A stretch of DNA of 64,000 nucleotides, from NCBI RefSeq assembly GCF_902806685.2, contig NC_048546.1, forward strand, positions 744,001 through 808,000. Reading direction: 5' to 3'. How positions within the stretch are numbered: position 1 is the first letter of the stretch; each line of letters opens with the position of its first letter. Positions 8,848 to 20,907 of the stretch are shown here, piece after piece. A program made the position numbers and the translations under genes. Source of the DNA: Maniola hyperantus (Eukaryota > Arthropoda > Insecta > Lepidoptera > Nymphalidae). Under the pieces are notes generated by a model. It saw only the letters and a program-made list of their open reading frames with translations, did no database searches and was not told the origin of the DNA.

Positions 8848-9020
8848 TCCATACTAATATTATAAATGCGCAAGTGTGTATGGTCTGTCTGCTAGCCTTT
8901 CACGGCCCATCTGTTCAACCGATTTTGACGAAATTTGGTACAGAGATAGCTGCATCCCGGCATAGGCAACTTTTATCCCGGAAAATCAAAGAGTTCCCAT
9001 GGGGGTTTTTTTTTCTACCA
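8848..9020 (+). mobile_element. Lep1-like Helitron (type II), 3'-truncated
   Basis: 5' terminus tccatactaatattataaat, then cggcccatctgttcaaccga ttttgacgaaatttggtaca. It is lost after gagttcccatggggg, before the CTAG end. Confidence 0.75.
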
Positions 9021-9078
9021 AAAGCACCATTATAAAATGGCAGCTTTATTGCTACTATCATCTAGCCTGTGGGCTAAT

Positions 9079-9305
9079 CTAAATATAAAAGGAAAAGGTG
9101 ACTGACTGACTGACCTGACTGACTGATCTTATCAACGCACAGCTCAAACTACTGGATGGATCGGGCTGAAATTTGGCATGCAGATAGCTATTATGACGTA
9201 GGCATCCGCTAAGAAAGGACTTTTGAAAGTTCAACCCCTAAGGGGGTGAAATAGCGGTTTGAAATTTGTGTAGTCCACGCGGACGAAGTCGCGAGCATAA
9301 GCTAG
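9079..9305 (+). mobile_element. Lep1-like Helitron (type I), full length
   Basis: 5' tctaaatataaaaggaaaag, a GACT run, 3' gcgagcataagctag. The TC...CTAG ends and lack of terminal inverted repeats fit Helitrons. Confidence 0.82.
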
Positions 9306-9654
9306 TAAGTAATATTATTCTAGCTTAAACTTCTACTCATAATTAATTTCTAAATCTAATTTACAGTCCAAAAACTATCCTTAGTTTATTCTAATACATA
9401 CAGTTCACTATGTTTTGTGACCTAGAAAAGAACTCACGGGATTAAAAAAAAATTAACCCACGCGTACGAAGTCGCGGGCGTAAGCATAAGCCCAACAAAG
9501 GGCAATGATAAGGTCTAGGTTGGAATGCGCTTGTCTAAAAGAGGCTATTCACTCTTGCCTTGAAGGTATTAAAGTCGTAGTTTGCACTTTGCAGGCACCA
9601 CAGCCACCAGTAGGGCATTCCACACCACCATAGTCTTGTACACCATAGTCTTGA

Positions 9655-10380
9655 CCATAGTCTTGGGTAGTTATGTCTTATGGAATCTTAATATGGGGTA
9701 AAGCGGCAGATATTGGGAGAATTTTTGTATTACAAAAAAGGGCATTACGCGCAATTTATAACTTAAGACCACGCGATTCCCTTCGAGAGAAATTTAAGGA
9801 AATAGATAATCCTTACTGTAGCCTCTCAATATATTTATAATAACATAATTTTTGTAAGACAAAATATTCTTAGTTACAAGAAAATTGGTGATCTACACAA
9901 TAGGCTAACTAGAAACAAAGACAAACTTGCAGCTCCTGCCTTCCGCCTCAGGAAAGTCCAAAGTCATTTGTGGGTATGGGTATTACCTTTATAATAAAAT
10001 CCCGCAAACTATTTTGGACTTACCTTTGCACAAGTTTAAAAAATCTATTAAAAATATGCTCCCTGAAAAAAGCATATTACACAATTGAAGATTATCTAAT
10101 GATAAAAGAGCGTGGATTTGACCTGCAGCTCGTTTCAGCAACGCACAAGACTGCAAATACTATTTTATACATGGTATAATTTGTACCTATATCAAATATT
10201 TGAAAGGAGCAACCGCCGAGTTTCTTGCTGGTTCTTCTCGGCAGGAAAGGCATTCCGAACCAGTGGTAGATGCATCCGACTATTCGTAAGCACTTGTAAA
10301 AGTTTATACGAATAAAAAAGATTTTCATTTCATTTTCATTTTCATTTTCATTTTCATTTCATTTTCATTTTCATTCATAA
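9655..10380 (+). mobile_element. Jockey-like LINE fragment with 3' tail
   Basis: It encodes, in broken frames, SYGILIWGKAADIGRIFVLQ, KRALRAIYNLRPRDSLREKF and later KAYYTIEDYLMIK. A 3' UTR follows (ccgccgagtttcttgctggt, aaaggcattccgaaccagtg) and then a (TTTTCA)n tail at 10320-10376. The same UTR is at 53400-53560. Confidence 0.85.
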
Positions 10381-10444
10381 ATTCTCTTTCCTTCTGAGAA
10401 CATTTCATAAACCTGAAATCTGAGATCAATAATCGAACCCCCAC

Positions 10445-10614
10445 CTGTCATTGGACTCAGATAGCAGCTTGTCCACGGTGGCGGACAGCCGCGTGTTGTG
10501 CTCCTCGTTCATCCGCAGCCGCTGGTTGAGCCGCATCAGCTCCGCGTTCTTCTCTTCCACGCTGGCCTCCAGCCTCTGTATCCTGTCCTCCGCTGAGCCA
10601 TGTCGCTCTTGGGC
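10445..10614 (-). CDS. Liprin-alpha: Liprin-alpha visible exon 9 (56 codons plus 2 nt)
   Basis: Acceptor ccgtgtttgcag and donor ACAG|gtgggg. It encodes [19 protein letters not shown], then [20 protein letters not shown] and [17 protein letters not shown]. The RMNEEHN and DKLL.ESN motifs are conserved in the family. The last two bases (AG) pair with the first G of the next exon to make Arg. Confidence 0.96.
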
Positions 10615-10695
10615 CTGCAAACACGGAAAGAACATCAAAATTTTGAAAAACTCGTAAAGGCAAGCATTGTATGATAAATTTTTGTACAGGACAAT

Positions 10696-11029
10696 AATCA
10701 TCATTATCAACCGATCGACGTTCACCGCTGGACATAGGTCTCTTGTAGGGACTTCCATACGCCACGGTCTTGCGCCACCTAAATCCAGCGGCTCCCTACG
10801 ACCCGTCTGATGTCGTCCGTCCACCTAGTGGGAGGTCTTCCAACGCTGCGTCTTCCGGTGCGAGGTCGCCATTCCAAGACCTTGAGACCCCAACATCTAT
10901 CGGTTTTACGAACTATGTGCCCTGCCCATTGCCACTTCAGCTTCGCAACCCGTTGAGCTATGTCGGTTACTCTAGTTCTTCTACGGATCTCCGAAATGAG
11001 GGAGGTCCGTTGGATAACCAAAGTAACCG
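10696..11029 (-). mobile_element. RTE-like LINE 3' fragment, minus strand
   Basis: In minus sense it reads IRRRTRVTDIAQRVAKLKWQ, WAGHIVRKTDRCWGLKVLEW and [20 protein letters not shown], a text repeated throughout lepidopteran genomes at the end of an endonuclease-reverse transcriptase. It meets a plus-strand copy head to head at 11030. Confidence 0.88.
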
Positions 11030-11272
11030 ATAAAGCTCAGCGGGTGGCCAAGCTGAAGTGTCTATGAGTAGGGCAATTAAATCGAAAAACCGATAGATTT
11101 TGGGTTAGTGCTCGAATAGCGACCTCGCACCGGAAAGCGCAGCGTTGCAAAGCCCGCACTAGATGGACAGATGACATCAAACGAGTGGCAGGGAGCTGCT
11201 GGATGGCGGCGGCGCATTTCCGCCATGGTGTGTGGAAGTCCTTATATAAGAGACGGTGGTCCACAACAATTT
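11030..11272 (+). mobile_element. RTE-like LINE 3' fragment, plus strand
   Basis: It contains aaagctcagcgggtggccaa, then cgacctcgcaccggaaagcg and agatggacagatgacatcaa. Internally deleted. With 10696-11029 it forms a foldback pair. Confidence 0.8.
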
Positions 11273-11436
11273 AAATTTCACTACGAACTCTGATCACATA
11301 AGTTATTATTCATCTAACTACATCCATTATCCGCCAAGGGGTAGGTCCTACCTACGACAAAGCGCATGAGGAATGGACGTGAGTCTAAACCAACTCTGAT
11401 TCTACTCATATTCTAGTTTAAGCAATTGCCAACTAT

Positions 11437-11580
11437 GTATGGTACACGACAGGTCGAAATGGCGATCGGGGAGGGAACGCCCCGCACACCCGCACGTCAC
11501 CCGCTTGCGTCTGCAACGGGTTAGCTGATAGCTCCCGCCTCATATCCCGATTGCCATCTCAACCTGTTGCGGACTATAGT
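11437..11580. mobile_element. Foldback MITE, cgacaggt family
   Basis: The left arm tacacgacaggtcgaaatgg cgatcggg is inverted at the right, cccgattgccatctcaacct gttgcgg. Other copies: 26032-26146, 60834-60979, 61140-61319. Confidence 0.75.
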
Positions 11581-12205
11581 TAGAAAAAACTGAAATATTA
11601 AAATCAAGAACAATTAAGTCAACATAATTGGCAATTTCTATTCGCACCACAAAAGTTGAACTGAGACACCATCGTCTGTTTGAAATTGACTTGGTTTATT
11701 TGCAGAAAACTTATTCACTTTTCATTTGAAGGTACTTATGTTACAAGTGGAGGGGAAACAGAAGCTGAAAGAGCATTCCATATTCTAGCGATGCGAATTC
11801 GATACGATTTGCTTTCAGAGGGGGAGAAAAACGTTTCGTATGTTGATGTATGGAACTCTAATGGTAGAAAGGCGAGGGAGGAACTAGATTTAAAAATTCT
11901 TGGACCCACATTCCGAAATGTCCTATAGACCACTGACAGACAGCAACTTTGCACCCATGTTTTAAACTTTCGAAGTATAGAATTGACCCGCATTTCGACA
12001 CCCAAACCTTCTAACTCAAGCAAGCCCATTGTCACACAGGGCGACCAAAATAAAACCAGTTTAACCAGCAACCGCATACCACATAGCGCATCATGCTGAA
12101 AACCATCAGGCATGTAAGTTTCTTCGTTATATTTTCCTTCACCGTTAAAGCAACTGATATTTTTAATATGTTCTTGGACTATAGTCGTAAAATAGTGTGA
12201 TTTTT

Positions 12206-12331
12206 GTATAGTGGTAGTTTATGCGGCTAGAATTCATTATTAAAGAGAATAATTTTAAAAAAATCTTGACTTTTTTTAAATCTCTTTAATAATGAGTTCT
12301 AGCCTCATAAAACTACCACTATACAAAAATC
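12206..12331. mobile_element. Foldback MITE with nearly complete arms
   Basis: Left tttgtatagtggtagtttat and right ataaaactaccactatacaa form arms of about 55 bp. A half copy lies near 3560-3620. Confidence 0.75.
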
Positions 12332-12482
12332 ATATATTTTATTACTAGAGTCCAAGATCATATTGCGGTAAAACTTGAGTTGAGCCGTTCATTGTATATT
12401 TTTATGGTACAGGCTGCATTGCTTTGCGCGTGGAAGAACCTAATGCCTCTAGTTCAACTGCGGTGCCGCGAGCTGGACTCAC

Positions 12483-12608
12483 CTGGCTGAGCGCCTCCAT
12501 CCTGGCCTTGAGCTGCTCCTCCATCTCGGGCAGCGAGCACATCTGCGCGAGCTTCTGCGCCGACAGCTCCAGCTTCTCCTCGATGGCCGCGATCTTCTCT
12601 TCCTGCAG
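12483..12608 (-). CDS. Liprin-alpha: Liprin-alpha visible exon 8 (42 codons)
   Basis: Acceptor ccttgcag precedes CTGCAGGAAGAG; donor CAG|gtgagtcca. It encodes LQEEKIAAIEEKLELSAQKL and AQMCSLPEMEEQLKARMEAL plus SQ. The distance from QLK to LEL (15 residues) equals that in the vertebrate proteins, which fixes the acceptor over a second CAG three bases downstream. Confidence 0.94.
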
Positions 12609-13185
12609 CTGCAAGGATGACGGCGGGATGGGTAATGTGCTGTGTGCATGAGTTGCGGCTACTCTAACGGCCAGCGCAAACAGGCGGAGTGGACCGGAAG
12701 CGAGTCTTTTGCCCGGCAAACAAGTTGAGTATTGATGCGATAGGCTGGCGAATGGTGAGTGCACGCGATTGGTTGATCAGCCGACGCGAGTGTACGCGAT
12801 TGGTTGAAACGTCGACTTTCACTTCCTGGATTCGCCAACTTTCTCCCACTCCAAGTTGTTTGCCGGGCACTATAACTAAACTTAGCTTAGTTATTACTTT
12901 GAGAGATCTTAGAAATTGGTATTCTGAAAACAAAACGCCTAGGTTCGTCGCGCGCCTTATGCCAAAGTAAACAAAGTAAAATGCATAAATTTTGAGATCT
13001 CACTCGCCATATTAGCTCTGTGTGAACTATCATGTCTACTTACTTTGAATAAAATATTTGATTTGATTTGATTTGTGGGGATTACGCAACAGAGAGAGGC
13101 TTATACTAACTTTCCGTTGTATGGTAAGAGTATAATTACAGTAATAAGCCGATTCTGAATCTACCTACAGGATTTTACGAGACTA

Positions 13186-13319
13186 ACTGCCGTACTCAGA
13201 GTCGCTAATCGTTACTTAAGATTGAGTTAAAACGAGACAGATTTATGTGAGAGATATAGCTCTGTCTCGTTTTAATTAAACTTAAGTAACGATTAAGCGA
13301 CTCTGAGTATGACAGTTAA
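13186..13319. mobile_element. Foldback MITE
   Basis: The arm ctcagagtcgctaatcgtta is inverted as taacgattaagcgactctga, about 60 bp per arm around gagagatatagctctgtctc. Confidence 0.75.
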
Positions 13320-13354
13320 ACTCTTATTGTTGTAGATACAGAACGCTAGGTTAC

Positions 13355-13474
13355 CTTGAGTTGCGCCTGCTTGTGTTGCAGCTCTTGCTCCAACTTCTCG
13401 TTGAGGTCGTGCAGCGACGTGGACTCTCTCTGAGCGTTGAGGTACCTCTTTTCCAGGGTTGTTATCCTTTCCTC
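13355..13474 (-). CDS. Liprin-alpha: Liprin-alpha visible exon 7 (40 codons)
   Basis: Acceptor attgtttcag and donor AAG|gtaacc. It encodes [19 protein letters not shown] and [21 protein letters not shown]. The first half is close to invariant in liprin-alphas. Phase 0 at both ends. Confidence 0.96.
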
Positions 13475-13499
13475 CTGAAACAATTTTTTTTTAATCTAG

Positions 13500-13690
13500 A
13501 TACCATTTTTTTAGATCTAGATCAATTGCCATCGTCAAATCCATTAAAACACTTTCTGACCAACAGAGTTGTTCACATATGGAATAAATTGCCTAAGGAT
13601 ATGGTTATGTCAAGTTCTGTTAACCAGTTCAAGAATAGATTGGACAAACATTTGGAAGACTCGAAGCACTTCTGATATAGACGCATCAGA
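13500..13690 (+). mobile_element. LINE C-terminal fragment
   Basis: It reads NPLKHFLTNRVVHIWNKLPK and SSSVNQFKNRLDKHLEDSKH, then a stop: the extreme C-terminus of a CR1/Jockey-type reverse transcriptase. It abuts the splice acceptor of visible exon 7 on its left. Confidence 0.75.
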
Positions 13691-13730
13691 GAAAGCGGCT
13701 TAGTCTATTAAAAATAATAATAATAATAAT

Positions 13731-13940
13731 ACAAGTTAGCCCTTGACTGCAATCTCACCTGGTGGTAAGTGACGATGCAGCCTAACATGGAAGCGGGCTA
13801 ACCTGGAAGGGGTATGGCAGTTTTTATTAAACCCGCACCCCTTTGGTTTCTATACGCCATAATACCGGAGCGCTAAATCGCTTGGCGGCACGGCTTTGCC
13901 GGTAGGGTGGTAAATAGCCACTGCCGAAGCTTCCCACCAG
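13731..13940 (-). mobile_element. SINE body fragment, minus strand
   Basis: It shares ttgcccttgactgcaatctc-like text and ctaaatcgcttggcggcacg with the full SINE at 35105-35468 but lacks the tRNA head. Confidence 0.75.
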
Positions 13941-13954
13941 AAAACAGTGTTCTT

Positions 13955-14075
13955 TTTTAAAATTAAAATAGCGAGCAAACGAGCAGGCAGGTCACCTGTT
14001 GTTAAGTGATTACCGCCGTCCATGAACATTTGCAGCACCAGAGGAACCGTTAATGCCTTGCCGGCTTTACAAGAA
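13955..14075 (+). mobile_element. Lepidopteran repeat fragment
   Basis: It contains agcgagcaaacgagcaggca and gttaagtgattaccgccgtc catgaaca, the same unit as at 7385-7480. Confidence 0.6.
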
Positions 14076-14380
14076 TTTGACGAATGATGTAGCAACAGCA
14101 ACCGAGGGGCTGGCCTTCCCATCCTCTCGAATGTCTGTGGGAGGTGGGAGAACTGGCTGTCCAGCTCGCAACCGGAACACATGGGATGCTTTACGGCTGG
14201 TTACGACTGGAGTGTAGTCACTAGTCAAGCGGATTCTGGATAGAATCCTACCACGAAGCATGTTTACAACAAACGTTATTTTAAGCTTCGAAAGAGTGCT
14301 ACCCCACTTTTCTGCCCATCCAACCAGTTCCCGTCACCCTCTTGGTAAGGTGGTCTTAATGCAGGGCACCCGATCTACAG

Positions 14381-14548
14381 TACGCGTCCTAAACTAATGT
14401 ACATCGGCCTTTGGAATGACATTTCGGCTTTGTAGAGCGTTGTCTCTGTCACTCATTCCTATATGACGTTTTGTCGGTCTCAACGACAGGGACTATGCTC
14501 TAGAAATCTGCTATCTACTTCTAGAGGTCGATGTACATTACTTTCGGC
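14381..14548. mobile_element. Foldback MITE
   Basis: Left agtacgcgtcctaaactaat gtacatcg and right cgatgtacattactttcggc cgcgtact form imperfect arms of about 32 bp. Confidence 0.7.
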
Positions 14549-14710
14549 CGCGTACTATACCTTGCTTGTACACAGTGTTCACTCTCAGCTCCTCAGTTTG
14601 ATTAGGTGTCTCTCTTTCATTATTGGTTAAAATGCATTTTTGCAGTAAGATTGTAGGATTGTAGCAATGCGATAATCACAACTACCGTACAAAATACCTG
14701 TAATACGAAC

Positions 14711-14878
14711 CTGGTCTTCCTTTTGCGCGACGTTTTCCCTCAAGTCTCGCTGTAACTTGGCGCACTCTTCCTGTTTCTTAACAAGTTCCTTCTCCCCCTT
14801 GCCCAGCCTCTCTTCTAGCTCTGTGACCTTATTGTTCAGTTCCGCGACCCGCCGCTGCCACGAACTCAACTCTGCTGA
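14711..14878 (-). CDS. Liprin-alpha: Liprin-alpha visible exon 6 (56 codons)
   Basis: Acceptor ggattccccag and donor CAG|gttcgtatt. It encodes SAELSSWQRRVAELNNKV, then TELEERLGKGEKELVKKQEE, then CAKLQRDLRENVAQKEDQ. The AQKED end followed by [11 protein letters not shown] of the next exon is a family signature. Continuous coiled coil, phase 0. Confidence 0.95.
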
Positions 14879-14881
14879 CTG

Positions 14882-15360
14882 GGGAATCCAAACATGTTCG
14901 GACATGATTAAACTTGTTCGTACATGTTCATACTTGTATGAATTTAATTATAATGGAGTATTGAGAAATGTGGTACTAAACTAAGGAATTTCTTTACTCA
15001 ACTCATACGTTAGTGGGTAAACGGTGTAACTGTGGGCTATGATTAGAATCATGTTTAAATAACAAATAATACATGGAATAAAAATGAGGTTTTATGTGTG
15101 GAATAGTCGACTTTAACTTCTATCGTACCTCGATTTTGGAGAGACTTCGATTTGTATGAGTATATAATTTATATGATATGTCAAAAAAACTACAGAAAAA
15201 ACAAATACACATGCTAAATAGTATTATGTCTAAAATATAATTCTTTGCAGTCAAAAACAGGCAAAGTTCTCTAGATTAGCTCATTCCAGATATGAAATCG
15301 ACAAGTAACAAATATAATTAGATGCCACAAAAGAAACAATAATTTCATGCACGACAGCTA
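14882..15360. other. Intron, nothing recognised
   Basis: AT-rich sequence without a repeat match inside the window or a plausible reading frame. Confidence 0.5.
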
Positions 15361-15361
15361 A

Positions 15362-15588
15362 TCTAAATATATAAAAGGAAAAGGTGACTGACTGACTGAC
15401 TGACTGACGGATCTATCAACGCACAGCTCAAACTACTGGACGGATCTGGCTTAAATTTGGCATGCAGGTAGCTATTATGACGTAGGCATCCGCTAAGAAA
15501 GGATTTTTGAAAATTCAACTCCTAAGGGGGTGAAATAGGGGTTTGAAATTTTGTAGTCCACGCGGACGAAGTCGCGAGCATAAGCTAG
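15362..15588 (+). mobile_element. Lep1-like Helitron (type I), full length
   Basis: tctaaatatataaaaggaaa at 5' and gcgagcataagctag at 3', with (GACT)n after the start. Confidence 0.83.
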
Positions 15589-15589
15589 T

Positions 15590-16655
15590 AAATCGATAAA
15601 AGAAAATAAATCACTACGATGTATGCGACAATGACAATTTTTTTTTGTACAATCACTACATTCTTAAAAAAATTAAGGTGTTCTATTTGGTTACAATAAT
15701 AATGCTAGACATTAGTTTTACAGGCGATGAGTTAGTTAGTTAGTGAATGCATCACAGATATTACAGACAACAGCTTTCTGCACGACATTTAAAGTACGAA
15801 TACACAATACACATACAAAAATTTTGAATAAGAAGCTAGCATTTTTTGGATTTATTTCAATTGAATTGAGGATCCTTTTAGATTCAGTTTAGACATTTAT
15901 TAAGATTAATAGATTATTAATTTTTGGCCAATAATAATTGTTATTTCAGTTATCGTATTGAAAGCGTTGCAATAGTCAATGCTAGGATTATAAGGCGTAC
16001 TGTGGTTGAACGTTTCAAGTCGTCATGGCTATGTTTTGTGATTATTATAGATACTAATTAGAGCCAAAAAACGAGTTTAAGAATTTAAAGTCTCGCAAAG
16101 CTGTGAGAAAGGATATTATTGTTATTGTTATAAGTGTCCCAGTATAGGACATAAAATTTAACGTTGTTGCAGTGGTCGAATGCAGATAAAAGAAACTGTT
16201 TAATTTTTAGTGAAGTGGGAGCCAAAAGATTATAGTTTAGCGTGGTCTATATGAACTTTTCAATAGGTATTATTTTCAATATGCACTTCATAAACCCCGA
16301 TGGCTTAGAACTTGTACCATTATTGGCCTCAATCATATACGCAGTCTTTTGGATAATTAATAATGTCATTCGCCATTCTTTAATTTTAAATTGAATATTT
16401 TGAATAATAATTCACTCCGTTATTCACAAGTTGATGTACGATGACACTACGATGAAACCAGTTTGGCGAAAGAAAAACAATGTACATCTGGTATACGCTT
16501 GTTATAAATAAATTTAAAAAAAAATCTTAAAATCACAAAACATGACTAGAACGACTCGCAACTCTGGACCTCAGGGTGTCACAACTTTTAGATGTGTCAA
16601 AACACTCAGCAGCTCAAATGTAGGTTATATAATCTGTATCCAATATGGCGCTGAC
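15590..16655. other. Intron, nothing recognised
   Basis: AT-rich, low in recognisable repeats. This is consistent with older intron sequence between visible exons 5 and 6. Confidence 0.5.
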
Positions 16656-16727
16656 CTGTTTAGCGATCGTGTTTTGGAGCTCAGTGAGTTTCTTGCTCTC
16701 CGATTCGCCGTTAACACTACTTTGTTC
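16656..16727 (-). CDS. Liprin-alpha: Liprin-alpha visible exon 5 (24 codons)
   Basis: Acceptor cgtcgtcgcag and donor CAG|gtcagcgcc. It encodes EQSSVNGESESKKLTELQNT and IAKQ. The ELQ...KQ spacing lines up with the vertebrate VELQ...EKQ coiled-coil segment. Phase 0 at both ends. Confidence 0.9.
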
Positions 16728-18264
16728 CTGCGACGACGACCAAAATAATATAAATAAATAATTGGAAACGTACTCCCGCACTGAGGATAGTTTTATTCAC
16801 TTTTGTTATATAATACAACTTATCTTGTTTGATTATTTATTTGACTGACTCGTGATCTATATTACCCCTATTCCTAGCTATATTCATATTACAACTTTTT
16901 ATATGATAATCTAGTTCATTGCCATGATTATTAAATGTATAATCATCAAAATCAACCCCAGTTGCAGACTGCAGTATTATTAGGATGAATATTTCGTTTT
17001 CATGATCTTGTTTATCGTTAGAAATATTTTTTTCATCTTTTTAAGTCTAGCGAAATTTTACGTCGTCATCTTATTCGCTCAGATGTGGAGTTCTCGTAAC
17101 ATTTAACTGTGACACAGTGAAGTGGATTTCTGTTCAAATTCTGCAAGTACGACCCTTAGTAGTAAAAAAATTCCCTGACCTTGTGAGGACTATTTTTTTA
17201 CATCCCTCCCTAAGCTTTGGTATAAAAGAGTTTGTCTTATTTCAATGTGTCATATTTTATTAATTCCGTGCACGAATTTCCGCCCGCGAAATTTCGCCCT
17301 AACCTTACTAGCCGAATAAATGGAAGGACGGTGCAAATTTTCAAGTATTCTAATTACATTATTTAAAGGAAGAACAAAAGTTTTATTTGGTAGCCACACA
17401 AATTCAATTAATAAACAGTAAGTGATAAAAGAGAAAAGTAATCAAAAATACTGCAATGCGAGAGGACGTTCAAAGTTATCATGCCAACTAAAATAAATTA
17501 AATTAAATTAAACTAAATTAGTTATCGTTTCGCTAGGCAAAACTCTCTAATAGCCTCTTTTGTTTTACCCAATGTCTTGGTGGCTTAATTGTAGTTTAAA
17601 TATTTTATTTTTATAAAATAATGTGAGAATTGAGTAAAACAGCACCATTCAATCTAGAAACATCACATAGTACTACACAATCATTCACGAAGCACCTATA
17701 AAGAGATTAAGTTAGTTTGAAATATGTATAAATAAGTAAAAACAGTCTTTTTTGTTGTGCTGGTTCATGTTTAAATAGCGTTTTTTGTTGATTCTTATTG
17801 GTGTCTGAATGTTTTGATTATTTCAATATGCCTTATTTTGAATTGCTACTTTGACAGCTTTAAAAGTTTCCACATTCGTAGTTTCATTGAATAATTATCA
17901 TCTAAATGAATCTTGTAAGCCCATCAAACTAATCACACCCGTGTTATTGGGCAAGGGGTTAAAACATATCTGCTATTTATTTAATTAACAAGTCAATGCA
18001 AAAACTTTACAGCTTTAACCTTGTCGCATCTTGCTATTTTTTCTATAGATTTTCTATTATACAATTCTTCAATTATAAAAGTGTAATCAGTCCCATTTCT
18101 GGCTTTCTGTGGTAGTTTTCAATTTCATAGTAAACTGTTAATTGCCTTATAATAAAAAAATGAAATACTTATTATCGTTTGACTGTATAGTGTAGTAGTG
18201 CATATTCGTGTACTGTAAGTTCATGTGTGAGTCAACAGAACGCCTCAGTGAAATCCGTACGCAC
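16728..18264. other. Intron, nothing recognised
   Basis: About 1.5 kb of AT-rich intron without recognised mobile elements, among the least disturbed stretches in the window. Confidence 0.5.
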
Positions 18265-18372
18265 CTTGGTTTGTACCTGCTCGCCGTTCTGTTCGGGCGA
18301 GCCGGTTGTGACGGCGCCATTTTCCTTTGGCTTCTCTGACTCTTGCGTGCCGGACGCTTTGTATTGTTGTAA
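18265..18372 (-). CDS. Liprin-alpha: Liprin-alpha visible exon 4 (36 codons, low-complexity linker)
   Basis: Acceptor gtttttcag precedes TTACAACAATAC. It encodes LQQYKASGTQESEKPKENG and then AVTTGSPEQNGEQVQTK, a polar linker between coiled-coil blocks. The chosen donor is ACCAAG|gtgcgt. A second in-frame donor, GAGCAG|gtacaa, lies 12 nt upstream and would drop VQTK, so the exact 3' end is uncertain. Confidence 0.88.
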
Positions 18373-18658
18373 CTGAAAAACAACATTGAAATCATCTTGA
18401 GGTTTGCTCGAAACAATATCTAAAATTCAGTAAATATCGTAAAGAACATCAAAAACGCGTAACTTTCATTTTGTATATTTATCTATCGCGCACACATATG
18501 ATTTTTTTACTTTTTTTTAAGTAACAATCAAACCTATTTTATATATTGTTCTTCACTCATTGCTACATAACTGAACTTATCTGTTTAAATACTTACTATA
18601 GAATAGTATTTAAACGGTCAGTTTGTTTAGGTACATATAAGAAAAGAACTTAACTTAC

Positions 18659-18733
18659 TTCTTCTTTGGTTAACGCCAATTCTTCTTCTAACGCTGTATT
18701 TCTTTCTAACGCTACTCTTAATCTTTCTCGAAC
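18659..18733 (-). CDS. Liprin-alpha: Liprin-alpha visible exon 3 (25 codons)
   Basis: Acceptor gtgtttcag and donor GAA|gtaagtta. It encodes VRERLRVALERNTALEEELA followed by LTKEE, continuing the ALDEK of the previous exon without a break. It is all heptad-like coiled coil. Phase 0 at both ends. Confidence 0.95.
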
Positions 18734-19466
<733 letters not shown>

Positions 19467-19670
19467 CTAATATTACACACGTGAAAAAATTAATAGATCC
19501 AACCCTGAACAGTTTTGAAAGCATGAATGGTGTCAATGACTCTAAATCAGTGACTATTAGCTTAACCATCTTTAGGGAAGGTGAAATTGAAATGGTTAAT
19601 GAAAAAGTCAAAAACCTAACAGTTTATGCTCAACGAGTTTAGGACTCGAAGAAATCAAAAGCTCGTAATG

Positions 19671-19876
19671 GGATATAGTTCTTGCATTTCACGAGGGAGA
19701 GTGGCTAATGCTTGTGTTTAAGTCGTATCGGTATAAGTAAGGTACACTGAATGTGTGCATTTGCGAGCGCTTGCTCGCGACTGATTGGTCCGACATGCAC
19801 GCACACTTACGCAATGCCCATGTAAACGACGTAACCACAAGTAAAGTTCACTCGCCTTCAAGAACTGTACTTGAAA
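19671..19876. mobile_element. Foldback MITE, second copy
   Basis: Related to 5027-5214: gttcttgcatttcacgaggg at the left and ccttcaagaactgtacttg at the right, with shared interior gattggtccgacatgcacgc. Confidence 0.7.
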
Positions 19877-19879
19877 AGT

Positions 19880-20690
19880 CTATCTACCCGTAATATTATC
19901 CAATCACGTTTCCTCCAACTTTGATTTTAGAGCCCAAGGATCATCAAGCTTAAAAGCAAATTTACGAATTCTTATAAAGTAATGTTTCTTAAATCATTAT
20001 TAATGTGCCCGGAAAGCTTCCAGCAAAGTGCCAAAAACTTGTGACAGCGTAATCTCCACAATTATCCAGATGACGGTAAATTGTGTGCCAACCGCCAGTT
20101 ACCAGAGGATATGAACGAATGGTCCCCCGGTGACGTTCGTCGCGTCATTTGCGGGCGTTTATTGCGGAACTCGAATTGGGAATTACGGCTTACGGCTCGT
20201 ATTGGGAAATAATAAAGGGAGTATATCTGTATCGGTGTCGTATGATCAAATTTTATGACCTATAAATGATGAGATAGATACCTTAAAACAATAACCGAGT
20301 ATTGGTATGGTATTAGGTATTGGACTAGCTTATGCTCGACTTGTATGCGTTGACTTGTAATGCAAGTCGCGAGCCACCTATCATAATTGTACGTTGATAT
20401 AGACATATTATGACTAGATGCAAAATCGACATTTTCCATTTGAAATATTTGGCTGGAAACCGAGGGTAGTGGAGGGAGGTATATGGTTCAGTACAATATC
20501 ACAGAGTTTGAATATATAAAAACGACAGATCTAGATGTTTACCACGACTAATTCAAAAGTAGGCCACCCTCCAATACAACTTACAAATTATGTAGGTACC
20601 CTATCATGTCCTCACTGTGCGCGCTTATTTCGTGCTAAGATAGGGTAAAGCAGCCACATCAGGGCACATGAGCGAAGCCCTTATCTAATA
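19880..20690. other. Intron, little recognised
   Basis: Only a 25-bp Helitron-like scrap (agcttatgctcgacttgtat, 20327-20350) is seen. Confidence 0.45.
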
Positions 20691-20694
20691 TGTA

Positions 20695-20907
20695 CCTATA
20701 AAAGGAAAAGCTGACTGACTGACTGATTGATTGATCTATCAACTCACAGCTCAAACTACTGAACGGATCGGGCTGAAATTTGGCAGGTAGATATATAACG
20801 TAGACATCCGCTAAGAAGGAATTTTTGAAAATTCAATCCCTAAAGGAGTAAAACAGCGGTTTGAAATTTTTGTAGTCCACGCGGACGAAGTCGTAGGCAT
20901 AAGGTAG
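20695..20907 (+). mobile_element. Lep1-like Helitron (type I), diverged
   Basis: ataaaaggaaaagctgactg at 5' and gtcgtaggcataaggtag at 3'; the terminal CTAG is mutated to GTAG. Confidence 0.72.

Noticed and set aside
11680..12113. Minus-strand 125-codon and plus-strand 82-codon frames as an extra exon or RT fragment
   Set aside because: Faint resemblance to LINE C-terminal text (ARIWNAL), but no continuous motif, and the two frames overlap.
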